Part shown: positions 1 to 8,267 of the stretch, piece after piece
How positions within the stretch are numbered: position 1 is the first letter of the stretch
Layout: each line of letters starts with the position of its first letter
Source: Sporosarcina sp. 6E9
Lineage (GTDB): Bacteria > Bacillota > Bacilli > Bacillales_A > Planococcaceae
Length of the DNA stretch: 59,741 nucleotides
Direction of reading: 5' to 3'
Assembly: GCF_017921835.1 (NCBI RefSeq)
Contig: NZ_JAGEMN010000008.1
Coordinates: forward strand, 1-59,741
The notes under the pieces: generated by a model
Told to the model about the DNA's origin: nothing
Databases searched by the model: none
Seen by the model: the letters and a program-made list of their open reading frames with translations, nothing else
Translations under genes and position numbers: made by a program

Positions 1-612
1 GCGCCCGTAGGTCCAGCAGGTCCGATGTCGCCCGTTGCGCCCGAAGGTCCAGCAGGTCCGATGTCGCCTGTCGCGCCCGAAGGTCCAGCAGGTCCGATGT
101 CGCCCGTAGCGCCCGTAGGTCCAGCAGGTCCGATGTCGCCCGTCGCGCCCGTAGGTCCAGCAGGTCCGATGTCGCCCGTTGCACCTGTAGGTCCAGCAGG
201 TCCGATGTCGCCCGTCGCACCCGTAGGTCCAGCAGGTCCGATGTCGCCCGTTGCGCCCGTAGGTCCAGCAGGTCCGATGTCGCCCGTCGCGCCCGTAGGT
301 CCAGCAGGTCCGATGTCGCCCGTTGCGCCCGAAGGTCCAGCAGGTCCGATGTCGCCTGTCGCGCCCGAAGGTCCAGCAGGTCCGATGTCGCCCGTTGCGC
401 CCGTAGGTCCAGCAGGTCCAATGTCGCCCGTCGCGCCCGTAGGTCCAGCAGGTCCGATGTCGCCTGTCGCGCCCGAAGGTCCAGCAGGTCCGATGTCGCC
501 CGTTGCGCCCGTAGGTCCAGCAGGTCCGATGTCGCCCGTCGCGCCCGTAGTTCCAGTAGGTCCGATGTCGCCCGTCGCGCCCGTAGGTCCAGCAGGTCCG
601 GTAGCGCCCGTA
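1..612. repeat. 36-bp tandem repeat array (collagen-like coding repeat)
   Basis: About 17 near-identical 36-bp units fill positions 1-612 and continue past the left edge. On the minus strand each encodes 12 residues of Gly-X-Y triplets. Variation is mostly third-position, plus one Thr/Ser switch. Such arrays are prone to copy-number change by slippage or recombination. Confidence 0.95.
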
Positions 613-917
613 GCCCCACCTGCTGTAGTGATTTGAGTAACTTGTTTCAATTTGCTATCCAATAACAACTCCTTTTTCATCGCTAACTCGAGCGTATCTT
701 GGACGCTTGTATTTACTTTCAAGATATCCTCTAACGAAGCTGACGGAGTCAAGCCAGGTAACGTGCCGAGTGCATATTGAATCTTTTCCCCCTCTGCATT
801 AATAATATGTGCTAGTCCTAACTCTTCCATCGCAATGGAGGCTAAGAGTAGGTTAATGGCATCATCCCTTGTAAGTGAAATATCAGGGGTGATATTAGGG
901 ATGTTTGGTTGAGACAT
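1..917 (-). CDS. Collagen-like (Gly-X-Y) repeat protein, exosporium/BclA-like, C-terminus cut by window edge
   Basis: Reading the minus strand from ATG 917-915 gives an uninterrupted frame to base 1. The first ~100 residues (starting [12 protein letters not shown]) contain a segment [18 protein letters not shown], which I recall from N-terminal domains of Bacillus collagen-like spore surface proteins. Then come ~17 copies of a 12-residue unit built as [12 protein letters not shown], i.e. strict Gly-X-Y triplets rich in Pro and Thr, encoded by a 36-bp DNA repeat with Thr/Ser variation. A good ribosome site (AAAGGAGAG, ~7 nt spacing) precedes the ATG. Collagen-like glycoproteins of this kind form hair-like filaments on spores; the location is inferred. 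The C-terminal domain lies outside the window. Confidence 0.85.
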   Translation of the reverse strand, partial: MSQPNIPNITPDISLTRDDAINLLLASIAMEELGLAHIINAEGEKIQYALGTLPGLTPSASLEDILKVNTSVQDTLELAMKKELLLDSKLKQVTQITTAGGATGATGPAGPTGATGDIGPTGTTGATGDIGPAGPTGATGDIGPAGPSGATGDIGPAGPTGATGDIGPAGPTGATGDIGPAGPSGATGDIGPAGPSGATGDIGPAGPTGATGDIGPAGPTGATGDIGPAGPTGATGDIGPAGPTGATGDIGPAGPTGATGDIGPAGPTGATGDIGPAGPSGATGDIGPAGPSGATGDIGPAGPTG

Positions 918-1154
918 ATAATCTCTCCTTTTCTTTTTTTTGAACAGTCCTTTATCGTAAAAGATAGAATAAGGCTTGTTCTATTTCTAATCTATTCAGG
1001 TAAGAAGAAAGGAGATGGGACGAGCGCCCCTTTGTGTTTTTAAAAGTTTGGATATGGAATTCACTATTTGGTGTTTTGATTGTCTAAATTGAAGTTAAAG
1101 AAGGCGAAGGTTATTGGGAAACCACATTATAGAAATAGATATGAAGATTTGTAA

Positions 1155-1328
1155 TATGCAGCTACTTCATTTTTAATCATTGGAGGTGTCATCGGTTGGT
1201 TCGCGGGAATAATTTTTGGGAAGGACTTGCCGGGCGGAGTTATGGGCAATGTTGTTGCCGGTATCATCGGTGCACTAATCTTTCTAATTAACTTATGTTT
1301 TGTAATGAAGTCGATGCGCGAGAGATAG
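1155..1328 (+). pseudogene. Remnant of YeaQ/YmgE/GlsB-type (transglycosylase-associated) small membrane protein
   Basis: The plus frame 1155-1328 reads YAATSFLIIGGVIGWFAG, then IIFGKDLPGGVMGN, then VVAGIIGALIFLI and ends KSMRER-stop. The GG-IGW-AG and GKD-PGG-GN pattern is typical of the Transgly_assoc (YeaQ/YmgE) family of short stress-induced membrane proteins. There is no start codon: a TAA (1152-1154) lies directly upstream in frame where the N-terminus should be. The protein is also shorter than usual: the segment between the two Gly-rich helices appears deleted, the first helix running straight into the final hydrophobic helix. I read it as a decayed copy. Confidence 0.55.
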
Positions 1329-1396
1329 TGATTTCTTGAATAGAGTGAAACGGATGAAGGACCTAACACTAAGTTTTCCATCTATACCAGATGAAC

Positions 1397-1427
1397 AAAG
1401 CCGTCTCCCTAAAGAGATGGCTTTTAA
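1397..1427. terminator. Intrinsic terminator hairpin
   Basis: AAAGCC-GTCTC / GAGAT-GGCTTTT forms a stem followed by T residues on plus; the A-run on the other side lets it also serve the minus-strand PH-domain gene that ends at 1459. Confidence 0.6.
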
Positions 1428-1458
1428 TATGTATCGCTAAGCACAGTTGAATCCCAGG

Positions 1459-1899
1459 TTACTCCTGAATCCTCAAGTTCGGGCAGCGTTTTTTCAACTC
1501 GGCGACAAACCCCTTTTGATCATTAGGTGAAATCTTAACGCTCCCCAACACTGTCGTCCTATTAAATATTTCGATGCTATCCCGAGATGACAATATTCTA
1601 TAACCTGTGAAAATCGCTGATGTAGGGGAAACCTTCGTAATACTTTCATAGGGAATTCGACTTCTAAAAGGCCCGCCTTTTACAAATAAGTGTTCTTCAT
1701 GAAAAACGTATTTAATCGAAAAGGAACACCACAAAATAATCCCCGTCGAAACAAGAAAAGTCAAGGCCGAAATTAGAACAACAAGTAATTGACCTCCACC
1801 TACTGCAAATAACGGAAGTAATGTCACCAAACCAATAATAAGTATCATAATCAAAATAAACTTAACAAAAAAGGAATCTACTTTTGAACGAAAAATCAT
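1459..1899 (-). CDS. PH-domain membrane protein, YyaB/bPH_4 (DUF1200) type
   Basis: The protein from ATG 1899 (MIFRSKVDSFF...) is ~146 residues. Two adjacent hydrophobic helices (about residues 12-60) are followed by a small beta-rich domain with KYVFHEEHLFVKGGPFRSRIPYESI, the pattern of the bacterial PH-like bPH_4/DUF1200 family (B. subtilis YyaB). Function of the family is not established; a membrane-anchored cytoplasmic PH fold is the likely architecture. An ATG 18 codons upstream is open, but the site AAAGGTGG with ~9 nt spacing belongs to ATG 1899, so I chose that start. It stands alone on the minus strand. Confidence 0.7.
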   Translation of the reverse strand: MIFRSKVDSFFVKFILIMILIIGLVTLLPLFAVGGGQLLVVLISALTFLVSTGIILWCSFSIKYVFHEEHLFVKGGPFRSRIPYESITKVSPTSAIFTGYRILSSRDSIEIFNRTTVLGSVKISPNDQKGFVAELKKRCPNLRIQE

Positions 1900-1974
1900 T
1901 TGTAATTGCACCACCTTTATATTTAATACGAGTAACTTTCGTAAAGGTTTCATTCAAAAGTATATTGCAATCTA

Positions 1975-2757
1975 TCATTTCCTCACTAAATTATCACAAA
2001 CGCTACAAGCAAAAACATTATAGCTCTCATTAAAACCGAAATCCTCATACGGCTCAGGGAATCCGCAAACGAGACACTCACAAAGCTTCATATACGAAAC
2101 AACATCGTCAATTTCAATCGGCGTGTCTTTCGGAAGCTCACCCTTTAAAAACGCAACGCCCTCGTCATGCAATATCTTCACTAAGCTATTTTCATCTTGA
2201 TCGTCTTCACGGGAAAATAGAATGATACTATCTTCCTTCCTAGCATCGAATTCCTTGCAGTATAAAATATCAGGAGAGCAACCGATTTCCGCTAACACTT
2301 CCTTCAACTGAGATTCCAACCGTACCGCCAACTTATCCTCACAGTTATCCTTCAGCTCATCCCAATAAATATATAAACCCTCATAATAGACATATCTCTC
2401 TGGGTCCAAAAAGTAATTATAGACCTCGTCATACAAATGCGAAAACAAATCATGCATCCTGGCGATCAACCCATTATAGAAAAAGGCATCAGGATCCATC
2501 CACGCTTCGCTTAAACACTGCTGCATATAAAGGTCAACATCATTCGCTAGATCGTCACGCTGTTCAACGGTCTCCATATACGCCGCATCTACCACACACT
2601 GCCGATACAACTCCACCATCTCCGCATAAGTAAACGCATAAGGCTCATCCAAAACCCCCTCTGGATAGCATTCAACAGAACAAAATACTGATTGATCCAA
2701 GTGAAACTGAAATGGCTCTCCCGTAAACGTTTTTTGACATGTCGCACATTCATGCAT
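1975..2757 (-). CDS. Hypothetical protein with N- and C-terminal zinc-finger-like cysteine pairs
   Basis: A 260-residue acidic protein with no family I can name. The N-terminus has CATC...CSVEC (about residues 4-29), resembling a short treble-clef/MYM-type zinc knuckle. The C-terminus has CLVC...CSVC (about residues 228-255), a zinc-ribbon pattern. The middle is rich in Tyr, Asp and Glu and predicted helical. Start is firm: AAGGAGGGG lies ~6 nt before ATG 2757. The same CxxC...C-S-x-E-C knuckle appears in the small protein at 3910-4113, which hints that the two are related in origin or partner. Function unknown. Confidence 0.7.
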   Translation of the reverse strand: MHECATCQKTFTGEPFQFHLDQSVFCSVECYPEGVLDEPYAFTYAEMVELYRQCVVDAAYMETVEQRDDLANDVDLYMQQCLSEAWMDPDAFFYNGLIARMHDLFSHLYDEVYNYFLDPERYVYYEGLYIYWDELKDNCEDKLAVRLESQLKEVLAEIGCSPDILYCKEFDARKEDSIILFSREDDQDENSLVKILHDEGVAFLKGELPKDTPIEIDDVVSYMKLCECLVCGFPEPYEDFGFNESYNVFACSVCDNLVRK

Positions 2758-2902
2758 CTAAAACCCCTCCTTACGGTCACTATACATACGGCTAAATTAA
2801 TCTGCTACGGCAGGGAAAATTTTTTTGTTAAACAGTATCCCTTTTTGGAGTTCGCATCTATATATCAAATGAAAATATCATTTGACCAGGGGGATCTTTG
2901 TT

Positions 2903-3703
2903 ATGGACTATCTAAAGAATCATCAACCATTCAACAACAAACATGAATTAAACGAGGCCGTGTCTTCGCATTTATATAGATGTAATTTCGAGTTAAATAA
3001 AACAGACAAAAGTGTTATCGAAATGTTAAGCCGCTATGCCGTAAAATATCCTGGCGTCGCTCATTTGAAGATGGACACCCTTTCACAAGCAATCAAAAAA
3101 GCAACGAGAACAATTCAACGTTCGATTCGAAAACTAGAAGAGTTGAAAATCATCGAGAGAAAACCATTTACTAGGGAAGTGAGTGGGGGTTACGGCGCGA
3201 ACTTGTATATTTTTTTACCACCAAGTGTCATATCGGAATTGTCACCTCGACAGGAGCCGAACAGACCTACAGCCACAACAGAAGAACACACTAATTTTGA
3301 AAATGAAGTTATTAATCTTAAAAGCAAAAAAGATCTTTATAGTCATAATACGTATAAGCAAGTGACCGTCACGCATTACCAAAGATTCAAAAGTCTTCTT
3401 AATTCTTACACAGGCGAAGAGAACCAGCAGCAAATCAGCAGGCTCTATAGCATTTACCGTGGACAGACGGGTCGCTTATTAAAATTCAGCATTCACCAAG
3501 ACAAAAAATTACTACTCGAGGCCCTAGCACTTCAAGCCATCACTATCACATTCCAATCAACAAAAAAGAAAAAAATTCGAAATCTATTCGGATATTACGA
3601 CGGAGTCTTGCGGAAGTTAATTGAAAATGCATTATTTAGTGAGGCTTTTATGGACTATGGTGTTTCAACGGAATTAAAAATACCTAAGGTAATAGTCGGA
3701 TGA
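2903..3703 (+). CDS. Winged-helix DNA-binding protein (replication-initiator-like N-terminus)
   Basis: 266 residues from ATG 2903 (MDYLKNHQPFNN...), preceded by AGGGGG at ~9 nt. Residues ~25-95 contain a helix-turn-helix with the reading MDTLSQAIKKATRTIQRSIRKLEELKIIER, typical of winged-helix domains in plasmid/phage replication or regulatory proteins of Bacillales. After a Lys/Ser-rich linker a second helical domain (about 160-250) follows. It is monocistronic and divergent from the minus gene ending upstream. I cannot tell a regulator from a replication-like protein; the combination is common in accessory regions. Confidence 0.6.
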   Translation: MDYLKNHQPFNNKHELNEAVSSHLYRCNFELNKTDKSVIEMLSRYAVKYPGVAHLKMDTLSQAIKKATRTIQRSIRKLEELKIIERKPFTREVSGGYGANLYIFLPPSVISELSPRQEPNRPTATTEEHTNFENEVINLKSKKDLYSHNTYKQVTVTHYQRFKSLLNSYTGEENQQQISRLYSIYRGQTGRLLKFSIHQDKKLLLEALALQAITITFQSTKKKKIRNLFGYYDGVLRKLIENALFSEAFMDYGVSTELKIPKVIVG

Positions 3704-3755
3704 ATTTTGATCTTGATATAATAAAAACCAGAGTATGACAGAGAGAGTGATTCAA

Positions 3756-3892
3756 ATGGAAAATTACTTTATGTCTGCAATGAATGTGATGCCATGCATG
3801 GAGATGAAACAGATCATTGTCAAACTTGCGGTTGTGAAAGCATTCGAACCGTACGGGAAGTGGAGTTGCTAGATGGCATGCAGTGGAATTAG
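3756..3892 (+). pseudogene. Small zinc-ribbon protein with a broken start
   Basis: The frame ending at TAG 3890-3892 reads GKLLYVCNECDAMHGD, then ETDHCQTCGCESIR, a neat CxxC...CxxC zinc ribbon of ~45 residues. No ATG, GTG or TTG lies in frame: the ATG at 3756-3758 sits one base out of frame, so inserting a single base after it would give MGKLLYVCNEC. I therefore read it as a gene with a 1-bp loss at the start codon, or a sequencing indel. It overlaps the region just before the next zinc-finger gene (ATG 3910). Confidence 0.45.
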
Positions 3893-3909
3893 AAAGGAAG
3901 TTTCCTAAG

Positions 3910-4113
3910 ATGAATTTACAAGTTGAAAATACCGATGAGCGACTCTGCTCGCAGTGTAATATTCCTATGTTTGAAGGGTTTTACTTTGAATCAAATGGTA
4001 CACATTATTGCAGTGAGGAATGTTTAACAAAGGTTATATCCTGGCAGGAATATTTGATGATTTATGACGATGGAAATGGAGATGCTTTTTGGACGGATTG
4101 GTATGATTGTTGA
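3910..4113 (+). CDS. Small zinc-knuckle protein
   Basis: 67 residues from ATG 3910 with an AGGAAG site ~9 nt upstream. The sequence has CSQC (residues ~14-17) and, further on, HYCSEEC, a CxxC...CxxxC zinc knuckle followed by an acidic, Trp/Tyr-rich tail. Small proteins of this kind are found scattered in Bacillales but have no known role to me. It lies just upstream of the NUDIX gene on the same strand with a 50-80 nt gap. The knuckle resembles that of the larger protein at 1975-2757. Confidence 0.6.
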   Translation: MNLQVENTDERLCSQCNIPMFEGFYFESNGTHYCSEECLTKVISWQEYLMIYDDGNGDAFWTDWYDC

Positions 4114-4167
4114 AAATTAACAGCAGTTATCGGACAATTGGTATATAAGACTAATGCAGAATTTTAC

Positions 4168-4596
4168 ATGCAAACAGAAAAGGTGAGACAGATTAAAAAA
4201 ACAGTACATGTCGTAGGTGCAATTATTGAAAATGAGAACGGAGAAATACTTTGCGCATTACGAGGTCCAGAAATGACTTTGCCGAATTACTGGGAGTTTC
4301 CAGGTGGGAAAATTGAAGAGAACGAATCAAAAGAAGAAGCCTTAATTAGAGAGATCAAAGAGGAATTAGGTTGCAAAATTGAAGTGTTGAAACATGTCGA
4401 TGATACGACTTACGAGTATGAACAAGTTATTGTTAGACTTGAAACATTCTTGTCGAAAATTATTGAAGGGGTACCTGAATTATCTGAGCATGCAGAAATA
4501 AAATGGGTGCCTAGAAAAGAGCTAAACACTCTAAAATGGGCACCCGCTGATATACCTGCCATTGAAAAGTTGTTATCTAATGAGGTCGTGATATAA
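4168..4596 (+). CDS. NUDIX hydrolase, MutT-like (d)NTP pyrophosphohydrolase
   Basis: A complete Nudix box is visible, GGKIEENESKEEALIREIKE followed by ELG, with the Gly, Glu and REx2EE residues that bind Mg. Upstream WEFPGGK is typical of MutT-type enzymes that hydrolyse oxidised (d)NTPs to NMP plus PPi. The start is unclear. ATG 4168 has no obvious ribosome site, whereas AAAAGGTGAG sits 6 nt before an in-frame ATT at 4192, from where the protein would read (M)KKTVHVVGAIIEN, the usual MutT N-terminus. So an AUU start, or a mutated ATG, is likely. The last 24 bases overlap tail-to-tail with the helicase gene on the other strand, which fits a linked role in a defence-type locus. Confidence 0.85.
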   Translation: MQTEKVRQIKKTVHVVGAIIENENGEILCALRGPEMTLPNYWEFPGGKIEENESKEEALIREIKEELGCKIEVLKHVDDTTYEYEQVIVRLETFLSKIIEGVPELSEHAEIKWVPRKELNTLKWAPADIPAIEKLLSNEVVI

Positions 4597-7500
4597 GTCT
4601 TCTGGGACAGGCTTGTGTAATTTCCAAATAATATTCATGGGCTTGTCCCCATGACTGCTTACGTAATCAATCTCGCCAAGATACATAAATGGTAAAGTCA
4701 TGCCATGCATTGTAGAAAATTTACGTATAAATAAATGAATATGGATATCACGCTCTTTGTGGTTAATATATTCCTGACCTTGTCCGGATTCATGAGATGT
4801 TTTATTTTGACTTTGCCAATGGAAAGTAGTTGGATCTTTGAAGAAGTCTTTATAAAGTAAATGATCCTCAACATCTTCGGCTTTATTAAGATTAATAAAG
4901 AGTAAATAATGATTGTCTACTCGACTTACACCCTCTCGCCACGTGCCTTCCGGAACCTTTGCTTCAAAAATAAACATTAATTCATTTCTAGTATAATTTC
5001 GATAAAGAGCTAGTTTTTTCTCCCGTGCTAAGACTAAATCGGTGCGAAACGACCTACGGAAATCAATTAAACCGTATTCTAATCTATCTTTTACGTAGTT
5101 AGCGTAACCGTAATCGGTTAATATCTCGCTAATTGCCCTTTCAACGTAAAATATTTCATTCTTTATTTCCCCGAAACTCCACTTTTGCTTTTTATAGCGT
5201 TTTGATAATCTATCCATAGCACGTAAAATTAATGTTTCATGCTCATCACGATTAATTTCAAGGTCGAACCTCTTGGTTAACCAGGCGACTACGTCATTAA
5301 TCGAAATTTCATTACTAGATTTAGCCAAATAAATGATGGCATATTCGTATGGCCATTTAATTGAAAGCATGCTTTCAATTCTCTCAACAATTTCATATTT
5401 AAGATCGTTTTCTAAGATCTCTTCATCGTAAACATTAAGATCATCCATATATTCTTTAGTTCTTACCCAAGACCGGAACTTATAAATAAAGAAATTTAAG
5501 CTTGGTGCTTCTTCGGCATATAAAAAGTCTATAATTTCTGGTGACCTGCCAAGATCATATTTGAATTGTGCATACATTTCTTTGAGAACAGCAACGGAAC
5601 TAAGTTTAATATTGTCGATTCTATTTAATATTTCACGCTGTGCAATAGGATCTAACTGGACGACTGAACCGCCGGGTGCATCAGCAAATTCATGAAGAAC
5701 TGCAACACGTAGCGAATCAGTATCAAAGGCTTTGGCGTTATACTGTCCTGACAATGCTAAAGGAATAATAAAAGACTTTTTATAGTTTCCGATAAAGTCG
5801 AGTACTGTGACATACTCTTTGTCTTCTGTTCTACGCAATCCCCTTCCTAACTGCTGAATAAATATAGTGGAAGACTCAGTTGGTCTTAAAAAAAGCATAA
5901 GATTCACTTTCGGAATATCGATTCCTTCATTAAATATGTTCACTGTAAATATCATTGTCAATTCATCTTTGGGGTCTTCTAATCTACTTATTATAGCTTG
6001 TCTGTATTCAACGGAATCATCACCAGTTAAACATTCAGTAACATACCCGCGTTTATTAAATTCCGCACTCATATATTTAGCGTGTTCAATGTTCACACAA
6101 AATCCTAAACCATGTAAGAAATCTCCGTCATGTCCATAAGTTTTCATTTTATCAATAATAAATTCAACCCGGGTGAATGTTGATAATGCTCGAACAAGTG
6201 AGTTTTCCTCGTAATGCCCATTCAAAATATCTACTTTGTCATAATCAACGGTTTGGTCTGCTACCCCAAAATAATGGAATGGGGCTAATAATTCAGCCTC
6301 CAATGCATCGCGTAGACGTATTTCATAGACGATATTATTATCACACAACTCAAGAACATTTCTACCGTCCATTCTTTCCGGTGTTGCAGTCAATCCTAAA
6401 AGAAATTTCGGCTTGAAGTAATCAATAACTTTCCTATAGGTTGGTGCTTCCGCGTGATGAAATTCATCGATGATAATATAGTCAAAGTCATCTGGATTGA
6501 ATCTTTCTAGTGTATTATCTTTTGATAAAGACTGGATTGTACTGAAAATAAACCGTTTATCAAATTCCTTTTTACTCCCCGTTATTTTCCCACATAGAAA
6601 TTCATCCTTAAACAGTGAGCTATATGTTTTTATTGCACTGTCTAGTAATTCCTCCCGATGAGCAATAAAAAGAAGTCTTTCAGGCTGGAATTGTTGTACG
6701 TCAAATGCTGATAGATAGGTCTTACCGGTTCCAGTTGCAGCAATAATTACACCTTTTGTGTGTCCGTTTTTCCTAGTGAAAATCAAGTTTTTTAAAGCTT
6801 CTTTTTGCATTTCATTTGGCTGTATATCTGTGTGTTCTAAATAAGGTGCTTCACGTTCAAAAGTAAAGGATGGTAATAATTTAGTCTCCGTCTTTTGGTG
6901 TTGTTCATACTGTTGTAAAAACTCTTCTGATGGGTATATAGCCTTTTCGTTTGTCCACATTTTATTGAAAAATTCCATCGTTTGTTCATAAGCAGGCATG
7001 TGCTGTGTATGGGGAATTTTCACGTTGAGCTCGTGACCATTGATAAGGGCAGAATGTGAAATATTTGAAGATCCAATGATTACTGTATTTTGATTGGATT
7101 TTCGTTTAAATAAATAAGCCTTTGTATGAAAGGACTCATTCTTTAATGGCAATACCTTTATGTCCACATTTGTAAATTGCATTAAGTGCCGAATGGCCTT
7201 GGCTTCCGTAATATTTAAATAGGTTGTTGTTAAAATTTTGACTGGTACATTTCTTTTTTCTAACTCAATTAATTCTCTTGTTAATAATTGTGCACCAGAC
7301 ATTCTTACGAAGCTCACAAGAAAATAAATTTCATCGGATGTCTGCATTTCATATGCAAGTGTCTTAAAGAAATTTTTAATCTTATGAGAGTCATTATATA
7401 GAACATCAACGCGTGTTAAAAATAGATCTTCTTTGATGGGTATCGTGTTTTCCTTTTCGCTGTAAGTGATCATTGATAAAGGGTGACTAAATTCTCTTTC

Positions 7501-7725
7501 ATCTTTCCCGGCAAGATCATGAATTTGGTCAATTAACTGGAAAATCTCACTATATTTATCATTGTCAGCTAATCCTTTTAGTTTATCGCCAATTATATTT
7601 GCCGCGTGCATGGTTAAAGTTTCTACGTACTCATCTACAGATAATTTTTGAATTAGTTTCGCGGAAGGGTATTCTTTTTCTATACGGTAAATCTCTTCTA
7701 TAACACCTTTTGGTTTGATATCCAA
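4573..7725 (-). CDS. PLD-nuclease / DEAD-box helicase / DUF3427 fusion protein (putative defence)
   Basis: 1050 residues. Domains in order: a phospholipase-D-like nuclease (about 100-240) with HTKAYLF (H200, K202) and GSSNISHSAL; an SF2 helicase with Walker A ATGTGKT (~330-336), DEFHH (~420-424), TATPER (~446) and a C-terminal motif QQLGRGLRR; then DUF3427 (~660-1050). This architecture occurs in restriction/defence islands and repair-like loci; I infer nucleic-acid translocation with cleavage by the single PLD half-site, perhaps as a dimer. It converges with a NUDIX gene and is divergent from a SIR2-like gene. Only a weak site, GGGGGTT, precedes ATG 7725. No frameshift or loss of a key motif is seen. 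Confidence 0.88.
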   Translation of the reverse strand: MDIKPKGVIEEIYRIEKEYPSAKLIQKLSVDEYVETLTMHAANIIGDKLKGLADNDKYSEIFQLIDQIHDLAGKDEREFSHPLSMITYSEKENTIPIKEDLFLTRVDVLYNDSHKIKNFFKTLAYEMQTSDEIYFLVSFVRMSGAQLLTRELIELEKRNVPVKILTTTYLNITEAKAIRHLMQFTNVDIKVLPLKNESFHTKAYLFKRKSNQNTVIIGSSNISHSALINGHELNVKIPHTQHMPAYEQTMEFFNKMWTNEKAIYPSEEFLQQYEQHQKTETKLLPSFTFEREAPYLEHTDIQPNEMQKEALKNLIFTRKNGHTKGVIIAATGTGKTYLSAFDVQQFQPERLLFIAHREELLDSAIKTYSSLFKDEFLCGKITGSKKEFDKRFIFSTIQSLSKDNTLERFNPDDFDYIIIDEFHHAEAPTYRKVIDYFKPKFLLGLTATPERMDGRNVLELCDNNIVYEIRLRDALEAELLAPFHYFGVADQTVDYDKVDILNGHYEENSLVRALSTFTRVEFIIDKMKTYGHDGDFLHGLGFCVNIEHAKYMSAEFNKRGYVTECLTGDDSVEYRQAIISRLEDPKDELTMIFTVNIFNEGIDIPKVNLMLFLRPTESSTIFIQQLGRGLRRTEDKEYVTVLDFIGNYKKSFIIPLALSGQYNAKAFDTDSLRVAVLHEFADAPGGSVVQLDPIAQREILNRIDNIKLSSVAVLKEMYAQFKYDLGRSPEIIDFLYAEEAPSLNFFIYKFRSWVRTKEYMDDLNVYDEEILENDLKYEIVERIESMLSIKWPYEYAIIYLAKSSNEISINDVVAWLTKRFDLEINRDEHETLILRAMDRLSKRYKKQKWSFGEIKNEIFYVERAISEILTDYGYANYVKDRLEYGLIDFRRSFRTDLVLAREKKLALYRNYTRNELMFIFEAKVPEGTWREGVSRVDNHYLLFINLNKAEDVEDHLLYKDFFKDPTTFHWQSQNKTSHESGQGQEYINHKERDIHIHLFIRKFSTMHGMTLPFMYLGEIDYVSSHGDKPMNIIWKLHKPVPEDLYHDLIR

Positions 7726-7889
7726 TATTATAACCCCCTACTTTTTAGAGCTCTTACGCTAAGTTTAATATCTTTTCTAAATAACACTAATTTCCATTGT
7801 ATCAAATTATTAAATTGTAAGCCGGGAGCTTTATGGGAGGATTTTCAAATTTATTGTCGAAGTGAGAGTAATTAAGGAGGGGTATCTAC

Positions 7890-8113
7890 TTGGCACTAAC
7901 ACAAATGCAAATCATTCAATCCTTAGGGGAAGCGATGAGTTGGCTAGAAAGAGAAATCAGCTGGGGTAAAAATCCGGCTGAATTGACGCATTTTATGGGG
8001 CGTATCGGTGAGTTATATGTGGCGATGTACACGAATGGAAATATAGCGGACGATGTAATGTGAATGAAAAAGGGTCTGACGTTTTGCGAAGGATAATGAA
8101 AGGATTTAAGTGA
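7890..8113 (+). pseudogene. Truncated, frameshifted remnant of a DUF6998-like gene
   Basis: An excellent ribosome site (AAGGAGGGG, 8 nt) precedes TTG 7890, from which the frame reads MALTQMQIIQSLGEAMSWLE then GRIGELYVAMYTNG and stops at TGA 8061. One base earlier in another frame the sequence continues VNEKGSDVLRRIMKGFK to a stop at 8113, matching the expected next part of the family (GRIGELYVA-x-TNG-x-A-x-x-VNQxGYDVV). So a frameshift plus downstream truncation has occurred. I recall this N-terminus from proteins annotated DUF6998; the family function is not known to me. It sits between the helicase and the SIR2 gene. Confidence 0.55.
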
Positions 8114-8267
8114 AGACGTCTTCTCTATCTAGTTATCTAGCAGACATAGCCATCGATATCCGGTAAATATTCCCTATGTCAATTTGCTTGGATAATATAA
8201 AAAGTCGTCCAGTAAAATTTTACATTTCAAGCTTATAAAGTCATGAAATATTTTAGGGGGAGAACTA

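Noticed and set aside
1..612. CRISPR-like array
   Set aside because: Units are contiguous with no unique spacers; they encode Gly-X-Y triplets.
25..636. Plus-strand frame of [12 protein letters not shown] repeats
   Set aside because: It mirrors the 36-bp array; it has no ribosome site or non-repeat domain, while the minus strand has both.
1127..1381. Minus frame of 84 codons
   Set aside because: It is antisense to the recognisable YeaQ-type remnant.
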